A stretch of 64,000 nucleotides of DNA, taken from assembly GCF_029893105.1 (NCBI RefSeq), contig NZ_JARXWG010000002.1, positions 186,001-250,000 of the forward strand, written 5' to 3'. The notes under the pieces are model-generated. The model saw only the letters and a list, made by a program, of their open reading frames with translations, searched no databases and was not told the DNA's origin. Position numbers and translations under genes: made by a program. Of the stretch, positions 7,175 to 18,122 are shown one piece after another (position 1 is the stretch's first letter; each line of letters opens with the position of its first letter). The stretch comes from Parabacteroides sp. PF5-9 (GTDB lineage: Bacteria > Bacteroidota > Bacteroidia > Bacteroidales > Tannerellaceae).

Positions 7175-8590
7175 ATGAAAGTAAACAGTTATTTATTAAT
7201 TATTGCATTATTCGCGGCAATGTTTCTTACGGCTTGTAGTGACGACGATAAAAAGGAACAGGGTCCAGATCCAGATCCAACGCCAAACTTAAGTCTTGAG
7301 GATATTCTGGAACTTCCTTATTCTGAACTAACTCCAGAACAACAAAAAATAAAATTAGAAAACCAGTCAATCGCTTTGCTTGACATGGCTAATGATACAA
7401 AAAATTCAGCAGCGATTAAAACTTTTCAAAATCTAACCCATTTAATAGATATTTCAAACCCGGAATTAGTAAAGGGTGAAAAAACGAAAACAATAGAAGA
7501 TGCTTTCGAATATGCCGATGTTTATGGCATTCACACTTGGAATAATGGGAAGTGGGTTAAAACCAACTCTCAATCTGAATTGAAATTTGTTTTCCCTTCA
7601 AAAAAAGGCAGTAGTTCGAATGATGCCGAATTAGTAATCAAAGCTGAAAGCTCAGGTATTCCCGTTGATATAAGAAACACAGACGAATATTGGGATTCTG
7701 AGAAAAACACTTGGATTGAAGAAGTAACAGAAACCAGATATTATTTACCAAAATCAGCTGAAGGTTTCATAAAAATTAACGGCAGCGAAATTGGGACAGT
7801 CGCTTTAAAAGCCGACTACAAAAACGAAAAAGAAGTTCCTGAAAAAATGGAGGTTGTTGCTAATCTAGAAAAATATACATTCGAAACCATTTTCAACAAA
7901 GCAGCAGAAAATGAAGTAGCATCAGTTTTAAAGAAAGGAAATGATACGATGTTCTATGCTTATGCTGCTGCAACGATCAAAATAGACGAAGTTTTTGATA
8001 AGGTCATAGATGTCGTTAAAGTACCTGACCACCTTTTCGGAAAAGTAAAATCATACATAAAAATATTAGACGACCTTATCATTGTTGCAACCGGTGATGC
8101 TGCCAACATGATAAAAGAATTAAATGCTTTGGATGATGAGTTCGATGCTAAATGGGATGCACTTTATGAATACGAGCATTGGAAAATGAAGGATTATTAT
8201 ACTATACGCAATCAATATGACAAAGAATATTGTGAAAAAAGTATCGCTATCAGAAAAAAATATATGACAGTTACTTTGGCTTCCACTGATGATGCGACTA
8301 AAATAGCTACTCTTGAGGAAAAAGCAGAGGCTGATTATTCATGGAGTGCTGAGGTATATTGGGATGAGAATGAACAAGAATGGAAAGATATTTACGAATA
8401 CAATCCAGAAACATCCGATTATGAAAAAATGCATGAAGCAGACCCAAATGCAAAATATGACTATTATGAAGCAATACCATATTTGAGATTTAATGATAAC
8501 ACTTTGGTATCAGCAGATAATTATTTCTCTACAGGATTTAATGTTTTTATCAAAAAATGGGAAGATTTTGTCGCTGCTTTTAATGAATAA
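7175..8590 (+). CDS. Lipoprotein of unknown function, first gene of a TonB receptor/DUF4249 block
   Basis: 471 residues from the ATG at 7175. That start gives a lipoprotein signal peptide with lipobox LTAC (Cys about residue 20), then an acidic tether (SDDDKKEQ and a DPDPTP stretch) typical of surface-exposed Bacteroidota lipoproteins. The rest is charged and Lys/Glu-rich, with aromatic strands in the middle and a helical C-terminal third. No known domain recognised. It is followed after 35 bp by a TonB-dependent receptor and then a DUF4249 gene, so it may be the surface partner of that receptor. The block is visibly more AT-rich than the serB and thi genes next to it. Confidence 0.65.
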   Translation: MKVNSYLLIIALFAAMFLTACSDDDKKEQGPDPDPTPNLSLEDILELPYSELTPEQQKIKLENQSIALLDMANDTKNSAAIKTFQNLTHLIDISNPELVKGEKTKTIEDAFEYADVYGIHTWNNGKWVKTNSQSELKFVFPSKKGSSSNDAELVIKAESSGIPVDIRNTDEYWDSEKNTWIEEVTETRYYLPKSAEGFIKINGSEIGTVALKADYKNEKEVPEKMEVVANLEKYTFETIFNKAAENEVASVLKKGNDTMFYAYAAATIKIDEVFDKVIDVVKVPDHLFGKVKSYIKILDDLIIVATGDAANMIKELNALDDEFDAKWDALYEYEHWKMKDYYTIRNQYDKEYCEKSIAIRKKYMTVTLASTDDATKIATLEEKAEADYSWSAEVYWDENEQEWKDIYEYNPETSDYEKMHEADPNAKYDYYEAIPYLRFNDNTLVSADNYFSTGFNVFIKKWEDFVAAFNE

Positions 8591-8604
8591 TTATTACTGT
8601 AAAT

Positions 8605-8655
8605 TTTTCTAAGCATTTTTTGTCAATGAACACAAACAAGAAAATGCTTAGAAAA
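8605..8655 (+). promoter_or_regulatory. 15-bp hairpin enclosing the receptor start codon
   Basis: TTTTCTAAGCATTTT (8605-8619) is perfectly complementary to AAAATGCTTAGAAAA (8641-8655). The 21-nt loop (8620-8640) contains the ATG at 8626, and a second in-frame ATG (8644) lies in the right arm. In an mRNA running from the upstream lipoprotein gene this could control translation of the receptor. It could also cause partial termination, although no long U-run follows. Confidence 0.6.
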
Positions 8656-10944
8656 GTTTTACTGGCTGTTTTTCCTATCTTTTTTGCTTTAGCTTCCTTT
8701 GGGCAAAACAAAGTTGACATTATAGGTAAAGTAATTGATGATAACGACTCTTTTACTTTACCTCAGGTGACTATACAGTTAGTTGTAGACAACGATACTT
8801 TATTGAGTTATACCAACAATGAAGGTATTTTTAAATTTAGCCTCCCTCCTACTAAAAATGTAAAAATTGCAGCTAGCCATGTAGGATATAAAACGTATTA
8901 CACCACTATTGATGCAGATGCCAACGTCGACTTGGAGATCATTTTGCTTACCGATAGCGAAATGTTGGGTGAAATAGTCGTAACAGGTAAAACAAGGGCT
9001 ATTGTGAGTACATCGGCAATGGGTCAAATACATATAAATACCGAAAAATTAACTCAGGTGCCATCGGTATTGGGCGTACCCGATGTTATAAGAGTGTTGC
9101 AATTAACGCCGGGAGTTCAAAATTCAGGCGAAGCAAACGGGTATCTATATGTGCGCGGAGCTGATCCAGGCCATAATTTAATGATGTATGATGATGCTCC
9201 GGTTTATGGCATGTCACACCTATTGGGTATATTCCCGTTTTATAACACCGACCATATCAATAATATTCATTTTGATAAAACAGGCACCGATATTAAATAC
9301 GGCAACCGCTTGGGTGCTGCTTTACAATCTCATTCTCCTAATTTAATACCTGAGCGTTTTTCGGTGAAAGGGAATCTCGGGTTGGTGGCTTCGCAATTAA
9401 CACTTCAGGCTCCTATAAACGACAAATTAGGATTTTATATCTCAGGGCGTAAAACTTATATCGATGAAATAATAACCCCACTCATTAATTCGGCTGCTGA
9501 AAATGAGGAAAATGCAATAGATGACCTCAGTTATACTTTTGGCGATATTAATTTTACGTTCCTTGCCAAGCCTTCAGTGAATCATCAGTTAAGTACAAAC
9601 GTTTTTATCAGCGGAGATAAATTCGGTATCAAAGAACGTAAAATGATGCTTGACGGGAAATTGAAGTGGAGTAATAATACCGCATCAATAAATTGGCTAT
9701 GGAGTATTAAGGATGATATATCTTTCAAACAATCGGTTTATTATTCGCAGTATAATAATAAGCTTGGTGTTCGCCAGGCATCAATAGACCTTGATGTACA
9801 ATCAAAAGTCATTGATTGGGGAGCAAATAGCACATTGCAGTTTAAGCTGTTTAAAACCGCTTTTGAAGCAGGTTTGCAGTTGTCGGCCTATCATGTACGC
9901 CCTCAGGAAATAGTAAATAGCCAGTTGGAAATTGATAATATAAAAAACACAAACAATAAAACAGAGGCATGGCAAACAGCTGTTTATTTACAGGCTAAGC
10001 CGAAAATAAACCATTCGTTATATCTCGATTTAGGCTTACGAATGAACAGGTATGCGAGTATGGGCAGTAATAAAAAAACTTTTTTAAATGTTGAGCCAAG
10101 AATAAGTTTACAATATTCACCAAATGCTATATTCAACGGATATATTGCTTACTCGCGTAAAAATCAGTATCTAAACCTTATAACGACATCGAGCGTTGGC
10201 TTTCCTACCGATTTCTGGCTTATATCGAATGTTGATGTTCCGTCTCAATCGGCTGATAATTTTTCGGTTGGTTCTATTTATAAACCTGTTTTGAATGTTG
10301 AGTTTAGCCTGGGGTTATTTTATAATAAACTGAACAAGTTAATTGAGTATCCGTTCAGTATCTTACAATTTAATGAGATAACGAATTTCGGTGATGATAT
10401 ATATGTAGGAAAGGGTAAAGCGTATGGCGTTGAATTGATGCTTCGTAAAACAGGACGTTTATCCGGTTGGATCAGTTATACCTTGAGTAAATCGGACAGG
10501 CAGTTTGATGATATTTACCCAGATGAAACTTTCCCTGCAAAATTCGACCGCAGACATAACCTTTCTGTTGTAGCCAATTACCAGTTGTCAAAAAAATGGA
10601 GCATCGGTTTGACTCAAGTATATGCATCTGGTAGTAGGTTTACTGTGCCTACTTCGTGGTATTTTATAAATAATAACCCTATAAAGGAGTACGACAAACT
10701 TAATAATGCCAAAATGCCCGATTATATCCGTACCGATTTATCCGTCGATTTTTTTCTTAAAAAAACGGATAAGCAAGAAAGTGCCTTGAACCTGTCCATA
10801 TATAATATGTTTGCAGTAAACAATCCGATTTATGTCATTTTGGATATTACGCCAAACAACAACGAAACAGAAGTCGTTGTGTACTCGCGATATAAAAGTC
10901 TATATTCGATACTACCATCTGTCGGGTGGCGATTTAAATTTTGA
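8626..10944 (+). CDS. TonB-dependent outer-membrane receptor (DUF4249-associated type)
   Basis: 772 residues from the ATG at 8626; the frame also opens with a TTG at 8620, and a second ATG at 8644 is possible. Order: signal peptide ending ASFGQ, carboxypeptidase-regulatory-like domain (about 28-115, IIGKVIDDNDSFTLPQV), TonB plug (EIVVTGKT, then GVPDVIRVLQLTPGVQ and YLYVRGADPGHNLMMYDDAPVY), then a beta-barrel ending in RFKF. It should import an unidentified ligand across the outer membrane using TonB. Its stop overlaps the region just before the DUF4249 gene, a pairing common in Bacteroidota. Confidence 0.88.
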   Translation: MNTNKKMLRKVLLAVFPIFFALASFGQNKVDIIGKVIDDNDSFTLPQVTIQLVVDNDTLLSYTNNEGIFKFSLPPTKNVKIAASHVGYKTYYTTIDADANVDLEIILLTDSEMLGEIVVTGKTRAIVSTSAMGQIHINTEKLTQVPSVLGVPDVIRVLQLTPGVQNSGEANGYLYVRGADPGHNLMMYDDAPVYGMSHLLGIFPFYNTDHINNIHFDKTGTDIKYGNRLGAALQSHSPNLIPERFSVKGNLGLVASQLTLQAPINDKLGFYISGRKTYIDEIITPLINSAAENEENAIDDLSYTFGDINFTFLAKPSVNHQLSTNVFISGDKFGIKERKMMLDGKLKWSNNTASINWLWSIKDDISFKQSVYYSQYNNKLGVRQASIDLDVQSKVIDWGANSTLQFKLFKTAFEAGLQLSAYHVRPQEIVNSQLEIDNIKNTNNKTEAWQTAVYLQAKPKINHSLYLDLGLRMNRYASMGSNKKTFLNVEPRISLQYSPNAIFNGYIAYSRKNQYLNLITTSSVGFPTDFWLISNVDVPSQSADNFSVGSIYKPVLNVEFSLGLFYNKLNKLIEYPFSILQFNEITNFGDDIYVGKGKAYGVELMLRKTGRLSGWISYTLSKSDRQFDDIYPDETFPAKFDRRHNLSVVANYQLSKKWSIGLTQVYASGSRFTVPTSWYFINNNPIKEYDKLNNAKMPDYIRTDLSVDFFLKKTDKQESALNLSIYNMFAVNNPIYVILDITPNNNETEVVVYSRYKSLYSILPSVGWRFKF

Positions 10945-10949
10945 ATGAT

Positions 10950-11807
10950 ATGAAGACATGCAATGTTTTATTTATAATTATCATATCGGTTTTTATACTG
11001 TCGTGCCAGCATCGTAAAGCATATGATGATATCCCTTTTGAAAGTAAATTGGTCGTAGAGGGGTGGATTGAAGATGGGGATGTTGCACGGGTTATATTAA
11101 CACAAAGTATCCCTATAAAAGAAACGGTTGATTCTACCAACTTTTTTAATTATGTAATACGTTCGGCAATGGTGATTGTATCCGATGGAGAGAGAAATGA
11201 TACACTGCGACTAAAAACGGATTCGCACTATTTACCGCCGTTTGTATATGTAGGTGAGAAAATAATAGGGAAACAAGACGGAACATATACGCTTACAATA
11301 AAATACTCAGGAAAGGAACTCACTGCCGAAACAAAAATTCCGGCTTCTGTTCCTATTGATAAAGTGAATTATACACATAAAAATCCTTCGGATACAATCG
11401 GAAATTTATCGGTAGAATTCACCGACCCTGTTGATCAACAGAATTATTATCAACTGGCAACTTTATTGATCGGTTATGATGAGATTTTTATTCCTGCATT
11501 GTACGGAAACATCAGTGACAGGAATTTCACATCACCTCATATAAATTTCCAGATCACCCGAGGTATTACGATATTCCCGCATACCAACTTTGAATCGCAT
11601 TTTACCGATGGTGACCATATTTGGGTCAAATTACGAACAATGACAAAAGAAAGTTTCGATTTTTGGAATTTGTGGCAAAACGAAATTGTAAACGCACAAA
11701 ACCCTATATTTCCGGCCAACAGCAACTTAAAGAGTAATATTAAAGGTGATGGGATAGGCATTTGGGGCGGGTATGGACAAAGTAAAATACAAATCGTAGC
11801 CAAATAA
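10950..11807 (+). CDS. DUF4249 family lipoprotein
   Basis: 285 residues from the ATG at 10950, 5 bp after the receptor stop; an upstream TTG in frame is less likely. Signal peptide with lipobox ILSC (Cys about residue 19), then the DUF4249 pattern: KLVVEGWIEDGDVARVILTQ, VIVSDGERNDTLRL, DGTYTLTIKYSGKELTAETKIP and a C-terminal GIWGGYGQSKIQIVAK. DUF4249 proteins are surface or periplasmic partners of the TonB receptor encoded just upstream. Specific ligand unknown. Confidence 0.85.
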   Translation: MKTCNVLFIIIISVFILSCQHRKAYDDIPFESKLVVEGWIEDGDVARVILTQSIPIKETVDSTNFFNYVIRSAMVIVSDGERNDTLRLKTDSHYLPPFVYVGEKIIGKQDGTYTLTIKYSGKELTAETKIPASVPIDKVNYTHKNPSDTIGNLSVEFTDPVDQQNYYQLATLLIGYDEIFIPALYGNISDRNFTSPHINFQITRGITIFPHTNFESHFTDGDHIWVKLRTMTKESFDFWNLWQNEIVNAQNPIFPANSNLKSNIKGDGIGIWGGYGQSKIQIVAK

Positions 11808-11896
11808 TCAAGTACATAGAGGAGTAAAGTAGGCAAGTACACAGGCATAGCAGAAAGAATACAATAAAATTGTGGATTAAAATTTTGCATTTTATA

Positions 11897-11904
11897 TACC
11901 TTTG
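11897..11904 (+). promoter_or_regulatory. Candidate -7 element for serB (TACCTTTG)
   Basis: TACCTTTG matches TAnnTTTG and lies 19 bp before the ATG at 11923. A TTG that could open a longer frame (11902) falls inside this element, so ATG 11923 is the better start. Confidence 0.6.
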
Positions 11905-11922
11905 CCGGATAATTTTAGTTTT

Positions 11923-13155
11923 ATGAAGCAAAAAGATGAAATTATTCTGATAAACATTAACGGAATAGACCGTCCTGGTGTGACGGCTGCTTTAACCGAG
12001 ATCTTAGCAAAGAAAAATGCGGTTATCCTCGATATCGGTCAAGCTGATATCCATAATCACCTCTCATTGGGGATCATGTTCCAAAGTACAGAAGGTAATT
12101 CGGGAGATATTCTGAAAGAATTACTTTTTAAGAGTTATGAATTGGATGTCAATATCCGTTTTAACCCTATTTCAGAAAAAGAATACAATGAATGGGTCGG
12201 AATGCAAGGTAAAAACCGGTATATCATCACCATTCTCGGACGTAAGCTGACGGCTAAACAAATTGCAGGAGTTTCCGGAATTGTAGCCGAACAAGGGATG
12301 AATATTGATGATATCAAACGACTGACTGGTCGTATTCCCCTGGATGAGAGTGAACGTACTCCCAAAGCAAGTGTTGAATTCTCCGTTCGGGGTACACCTA
12401 AAAATAAGGAGCAGATGCAAGCTGATTTCATGCGTTTGTCGTCCGAACAGGAGATGGATATCTCTTTCCAGGAAGAAAGTATGTTCCGCCGGGCACGCCG
12501 ACTGATCTGTTTTGATATGGACTCTACACTGATTAAAACAGAAGTCATCGATGAACTGGCCATGCGAAATGGTGTTGGAGAGGAGGTCAAAGCAATCACC
12601 GAAGCGGCCATGCGCGGGGAGATTGATTTTTCCGAAAGTTTCCGTAAACGTTGTGCGTTATTAAAAGGGCTGGATGAATCAGTATTGCAGGAAGTTGCGG
12701 AAAACCTGCCTATCACCGAAGGGGTCGACCGACTGATGAAAGTATTGAAAAAGGTTGGTTTTAAAATAGCAATATTATCGGGTGGCTTTACCTATTTCGG
12801 ACACTTCCTCAAACAAAAATACAATATCGATTATGTTTATGCCAATGAACTCGAAATTGTAGATGGCAAATTGACAGGAAACTATGTCGGAGATATTGTC
12901 GACGGCAAACGTAAAGCAGAGTTACTCCGATTAATCGCACAAGTTGAGAATGTCGATATCCGTCAAACGATTGCTGTCGGCGATGGAGCAAACGACCTAC
13001 CTATGATCAGTATCGCTGGCTTAGGCATCGCATTTCACGCCAAACCCAAAGTAAAAGAAAATGCCAAACAGTCAATCTCGACCATAGGGCTGGACGGGAT
13101 ACTCTATTTTCTGGGTTATAAGGATTCGTTTTTGGAGAAAGAGTTCAATATATAA
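11923..13155 (+). CDS. serB: Phosphoserine phosphatase with N-terminal ACT domains
   Basis: 410 residues. Two ACT-like regulatory domains come first (about 1-80, IDRPGVTAALTEILA; and about 95-175, NRYIITILGRKLTAKQIAGVSGI). The HAD-superfamily phosphatase domain follows: motif I FDMDSTL with both aspartates (about residue 198), motif II ILSGGF, motif III Lys in DGKRKAE, and motif IV VGDGANDLPM. It removes phosphate from phosphoserine in the last step of serine synthesis in the cytoplasm. ACT domains suggest amino-acid feedback. It has its own promoter; no other serine genes are adjacent. Confidence 0.93.
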   Translation: MKQKDEIILININGIDRPGVTAALTEILAKKNAVILDIGQADIHNHLSLGIMFQSTEGNSGDILKELLFKSYELDVNIRFNPISEKEYNEWVGMQGKNRYIITILGRKLTAKQIAGVSGIVAEQGMNIDDIKRLTGRIPLDESERTPKASVEFSVRGTPKNKEQMQADFMRLSSEQEMDISFQEESMFRRARRLICFDMDSTLIKTEVIDELAMRNGVGEEVKAITEAAMRGEIDFSESFRKRCALLKGLDESVLQEVAENLPITEGVDRLMKVLKKVGFKIAILSGGFTYFGHFLKQKYNIDYVYANELEIVDGKLTGNYVGDIVDGKRKAELLRLIAQVENVDIRQTIAVGDGANDLPMISIAGLGIAFHAKPKVKENAKQSISTIGLDGILYFLGYKDSFLEKEFNI

Positions 13156-13243
13156 ATGATTAATTATAAGATTTAAGCGTGAACAGAGTGAACTCACACG
13201 ACTTGAACTATAAATTCGTATAAACAAACTAATAATAAAAGAG

Positions 13244-13546
13244 ATGGTAAAACACGTAGTCATGTTTAAATTGATTCCATTTGAGCGGGCAGAAGAAAAA
13301 TTGGCTAAAATGGAAGAGATAAAAGTCAAACTTGAAGGTTTAATGGGCAGAATAGAGGTTTTAAAGGCGATCCGGGTAGACTTCAACATCAATCCCGAAG
13401 AGACATGGGATCTTATCCTGACAACAGAACTGCCGACACTGGCCGACGTTAAAACCTATGCCATACATCCTGAACATGCAGCGATATCCAAGGAGGTTAT
13501 CGCTCCGGTAAAAGCCGACAGAGCATGTGTGGATTATGAGTTTTAA
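13244..13546 (+). CDS. Dabb family (stress-responsive A/B barrel) protein
   Basis: 100 residues. MVKHVVMFKL at the start and HPEHAAISKEVIAPVKADRACVDYEF at the end are the signature ends of the dimeric alpha-beta barrel (Dabb) family. The length matches a single-domain member. It is cytoplasmic and its function in Bacteroidota is unknown. It lies 18 bp before the next gene, so the two are probably co-transcribed. Confidence 0.85.
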   Translation: MVKHVVMFKLIPFERAEEKLAKMEEIKVKLEGLMGRIEVLKAIRVDFNINPEETWDLILTTELPTLADVKTYAIHPEHAAISKEVIAPVKADRACVDYEF

Positions 13547-13564
13547 ATTATAGAACATACGGGT

Positions 13565-14056
13565 ATGAAAGATTTCGTCATTGAAGACCGGGTTCAAAAA
13601 GCTATCGATTATTTTGAATCCGGATATAACTGTGCACAATCGGTTTTTCTGGCTTATCACGACCTGTTTGACCTCGATATGGAGACTGCTAAAAAGATGA
13701 CCGTCTCTTTTGGTGGAGGGATAGGCCGTTTACGTGAAACATGTGGAACGACCAGTGGTATGGCGATGTTGGCAGGGTTCAGATATCCGGTTATTGACAC
13801 AACAGATAAAAATGCCCGAACGCTTAATTACGCCATTGTTCAAAAAATGGTCGGACTTTTCAAAGAAAAATATGGAACGATCAACTGCAAGAGTTTGCTT
13901 CAATCATTGAAAACCGATACGAACCCTGAGCCTTCTCCCCGCACGCCCGAATATTACACCCGCCGTCCTTGTGGCAAATTTATAGTCGATGCAACAGAGA
14001 TCGCCGGTCGTATGTTGAAAGGAGAATTCGAAGCGGAGATCAGGCAAGCAATTTAA
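13565..14056 (+). CDS. C_GCAxxG_C_C family protein
   Basis: 163 residues. The family's conserved cysteines are visible: GYNCAQSVF (about 23), the FGGGIGRLRETCGTTSGMAML core (Cys about 60), a Cys in INCKSLL (about 105), and RRPCGKF near the C-terminus. Members are small, redox-active or metal-binding proteins; the role is unproven. Its last 17 bp overlap the convergent mgtC-like gene. Confidence 0.88.
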   Translation: MKDFVIEDRVQKAIDYFESGYNCAQSVFLAYHDLFDLDMETAKKMTVSFGGGIGRLRETCGTTSGMAMLAGFRYPVIDTTDKNARTLNYAIVQKMVGLFKEKYGTINCKSLLQSLKTDTNPEPSPRTPEYYTRRPCGKFIVDATEIAGRMLKGEFEAEIRQAI

Positions 14057-14744
14057 TATTCGCAATATAACCCAATTGCCGAATTTCCGTAAATAATGCC
14101 GTATAAGACGAAAGCGAATTGACATTCACCTTATAAGTAGCTATCGATGTATTATTCTCATAGTTATGTTCATACGAAAAGCTGACAATAAAGACATTCT
14201 TTTCTTCCAATATCTTCCGGATACCTTTTAAATCCGGAGTCGATGTCGAAAAACCGATCGTCAGTATTTTATTTACACCATCCAGATACATCCGCTTCTC
14301 CAGTTTTTCCAAAGAGATCAAGACAAAAAGAGCCGCAAAAGTGGTAATAATGGCCGCCATAAACATACCGGCACCGGCAGCCAATCCTATTACAGCGATT
14401 ACCCATATACAAGCTGCCGTAGTTAATCCATGCACACTTCCGTGACTCTGAATAATCGCTCCTGCACCCAAAAAACCGATCCCGGTCAGTACTTGCGCTG
14501 CAATTCGTCCCGGATCACCATTCAGAAAATCGGGATAGGTCTGCGGAATCCAGATAGAGATCAACATCGCTGCTGCCGACCCCATACAGATCAGTGTAAA
14601 AGTTCGCATACCGGCGTCACGTCGACGTATCTGCCGCTCCACACCAATGATAGCACCCAATATGAAACTTATGGCCAACCTGACAGATGCAGTATACACA
14701 TCGACTTGCGTGCTCTCTAAAATTTGTTTCAACTCTTCAATCAT
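14040..14744 (-). CDS. MgtC/SapB family membrane protein
   Basis: 234 residues. About five membrane segments fill the first 150 residues, including the family signature RLAISFILGAIIGVERQIRRRDAGMRTF and GIGFLGAGAII. A soluble C-terminal ACT-like domain (about 155-234) follows. Homologues modulate magnesium stress or ATP synthase and transporter activity, but many are of unknown role. It converges on the C_GCAxxG_C_C gene with a 17-bp 3' overlap. Confidence 0.9.
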   Translation of the reverse strand: MIEELKQILESTQVDVYTASVRLAISFILGAIIGVERQIRRRDAGMRTFTLICMGSAAAMLISIWIPQTYPDFLNGDPGRIAAQVLTGIGFLGAGAIIQSHGSVHGLTTAACIWVIAVIGLAAGAGMFMAAIITTFAALFVLISLEKLEKRMYLDGVNKILTIGFSTSTPDLKGIRKILEEKNVFIVSFSYEHNYENNTSIATYKVNVNSLSSYTALFTEIRQLGYIANIKLLA

Positions 14745-14796
14745 TTCCCTGATGATTAATTACTCACGGAATGCCCGAAACGCATCCTATGTTCGA

Positions 14797-14804
14797 CAAA
14801 TATA
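14797..14804 (-). promoter_or_regulatory. Candidate -7 element for the mgtC-like gene
   Basis: CAAATATA on the plus strand gives TATATTTG on the minus strand, 52 bp before the start at 14744. It is divergent from the thiamine promoter. Confidence 0.45.
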
Positions 14805-14838
14805 ACCAATAATTTCATTTAATTGCATCGTCCGATTA

Positions 14839-14868
14839 TTGGTATCCGAATCTTTCTGTTTATCTTTG
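14839..14868 (+). promoter_or_regulatory. Promoter of the thiamine operon
   Basis: TTG at 14839-14841, 19 bp spacer, TATCTTTG at 14861-14868. This fits the Bacteroidota -33/-7 promoter and would start the transcript right at the riboswitch. Confidence 0.7.
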
Positions 14869-14869
14869 A

Positions 14870-14953
14870 TCCCGAAAAGGGGTGCCGTACTGTAAGGCTG
14901 AGATTATACCCTATGAACCTGATGCGGGTAATGCCGACGTAGGAAATAAGTAA
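14870..14953 (+). ncRNA. TPP riboswitch (THI element)
   Basis: The conserved core is clear: GGGGTGCC at 14879-14886, CTGAGATTATACCC about 14898-14911, GAACCTGATGCGGGTAATG about 14915-14933, then CCGACGTAGGAAA. This is the thiamine-pyrophosphate aptamer. It should lower expression of the downstream thiamine genes when TPP is plentiful. Between it and the first ATG (15010) are about 55 nt for the expression platform. Confidence 0.97.
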
Positions 14954-15009
14954 TAGCTTCCCTCCTATTTATGTATTACCATTAGACTTCAGTGAACAGT
15001 TAAAGACAC

Positions 15010-15599
15010 ATGAAGCAATTAATTGTTATTACAACACCCGATCTGTTTGCGGGAGAAGAGGAAATCGTCCGACACCTTTTCGATGAAGGATTAGAGATAC
15101 TTCACCTTCGTAAACCCGAAGCAGGCAAAAACGAATTGATCAAATGGCTGGATCGAATTCCTGCGGATTATCATTCCCGTATTGTCCTTCATGAACATTT
15201 TGATCTGACAACTGAATATTCCCTAAAAGGGATCCATTTAAACCGTAGATATCCAACAGTACCAGATGATTATAACGGTTCGACATCTCGTTCTATTCAT
15301 AGTTTTAATGAGATAACCGATTACGCCCCATACCAATATGTCTTTCTCAGTCCGATATTCTCCAGTATTTCAAAAAAGGGATATGAAAGTAAATTTTCCA
15401 TATCCGAACTAAAAGAAGCATTTGAAAAAGGGATACTCCATGAAAAAGTAGTTGCACTGGGAGGAATAACAGTTTCTACTATTCCTTTCATCCATGATCT
15501 TCCGTTTGGCGGATATGGGGTATTAGGCAGTTTATGGGGGAATAAACCGACTGTGTTAGAAACAGATACTATTATTCAACAATTCCATCGATTACAAAT

Positions 15600-15609
<10 letters not shown>
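15010..15609 (+). CDS. TenI/ThiE-like paralogue
   Basis: 199 residues with the thiamine phosphate synthase barrel pattern, but with several catalytic signatures changed. LHLRKPE replaces QLRxK, LHEHFDL replaces INDxxDIA, and SPIFSSISKKGY replaces GPxFxTxTK. The glycine-rich phosphate loop VALGGIT is kept. It is the first gene after the TPP riboswitch and overlaps thiE by 10 bp. A TenI-like thiazole tautomerase or a regulatory paralogue is possible; true ThiE activity looks less likely than for the next gene. Confidence 0.75.
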
Positions 15610-17980
<2,371 letters not shown>

Positions 17981-17990
17981 GTAGATCATT

Positions 17991-18026
17991 CCCTTAAAGA
18001 CTTTAAGGTTTTTTAAAGTCTTTAAG
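17991..18026 (+). terminator. Terminator after thiC
   Basis: CCTTAAAGACTTTAA (17991-18005) pairs perfectly over 15 bp with TTAAAGTCTTTAAGG (18012-18026). It is AT-rich and lies 11 bp after the thiC stop; the trailing T-run is short. Confidence 0.65.
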
Positions 18027-18122
18027 GATCTTTCAATAACCTATAGAAAACAAACAAAGGAACTAAGATAAATCAGGATTTACGCTTAACTGCTTAGAGT
18101 CGGTTTAATTTTTTGTGGAAAA

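Noticed and set aside
12135-12716. 193-codon open frame antisense to serB
   Set aside because: Its sequence is Ser/Arg-rich low-complexity translation of the opposite strand of a conserved enzyme; no start context or family resemblance.
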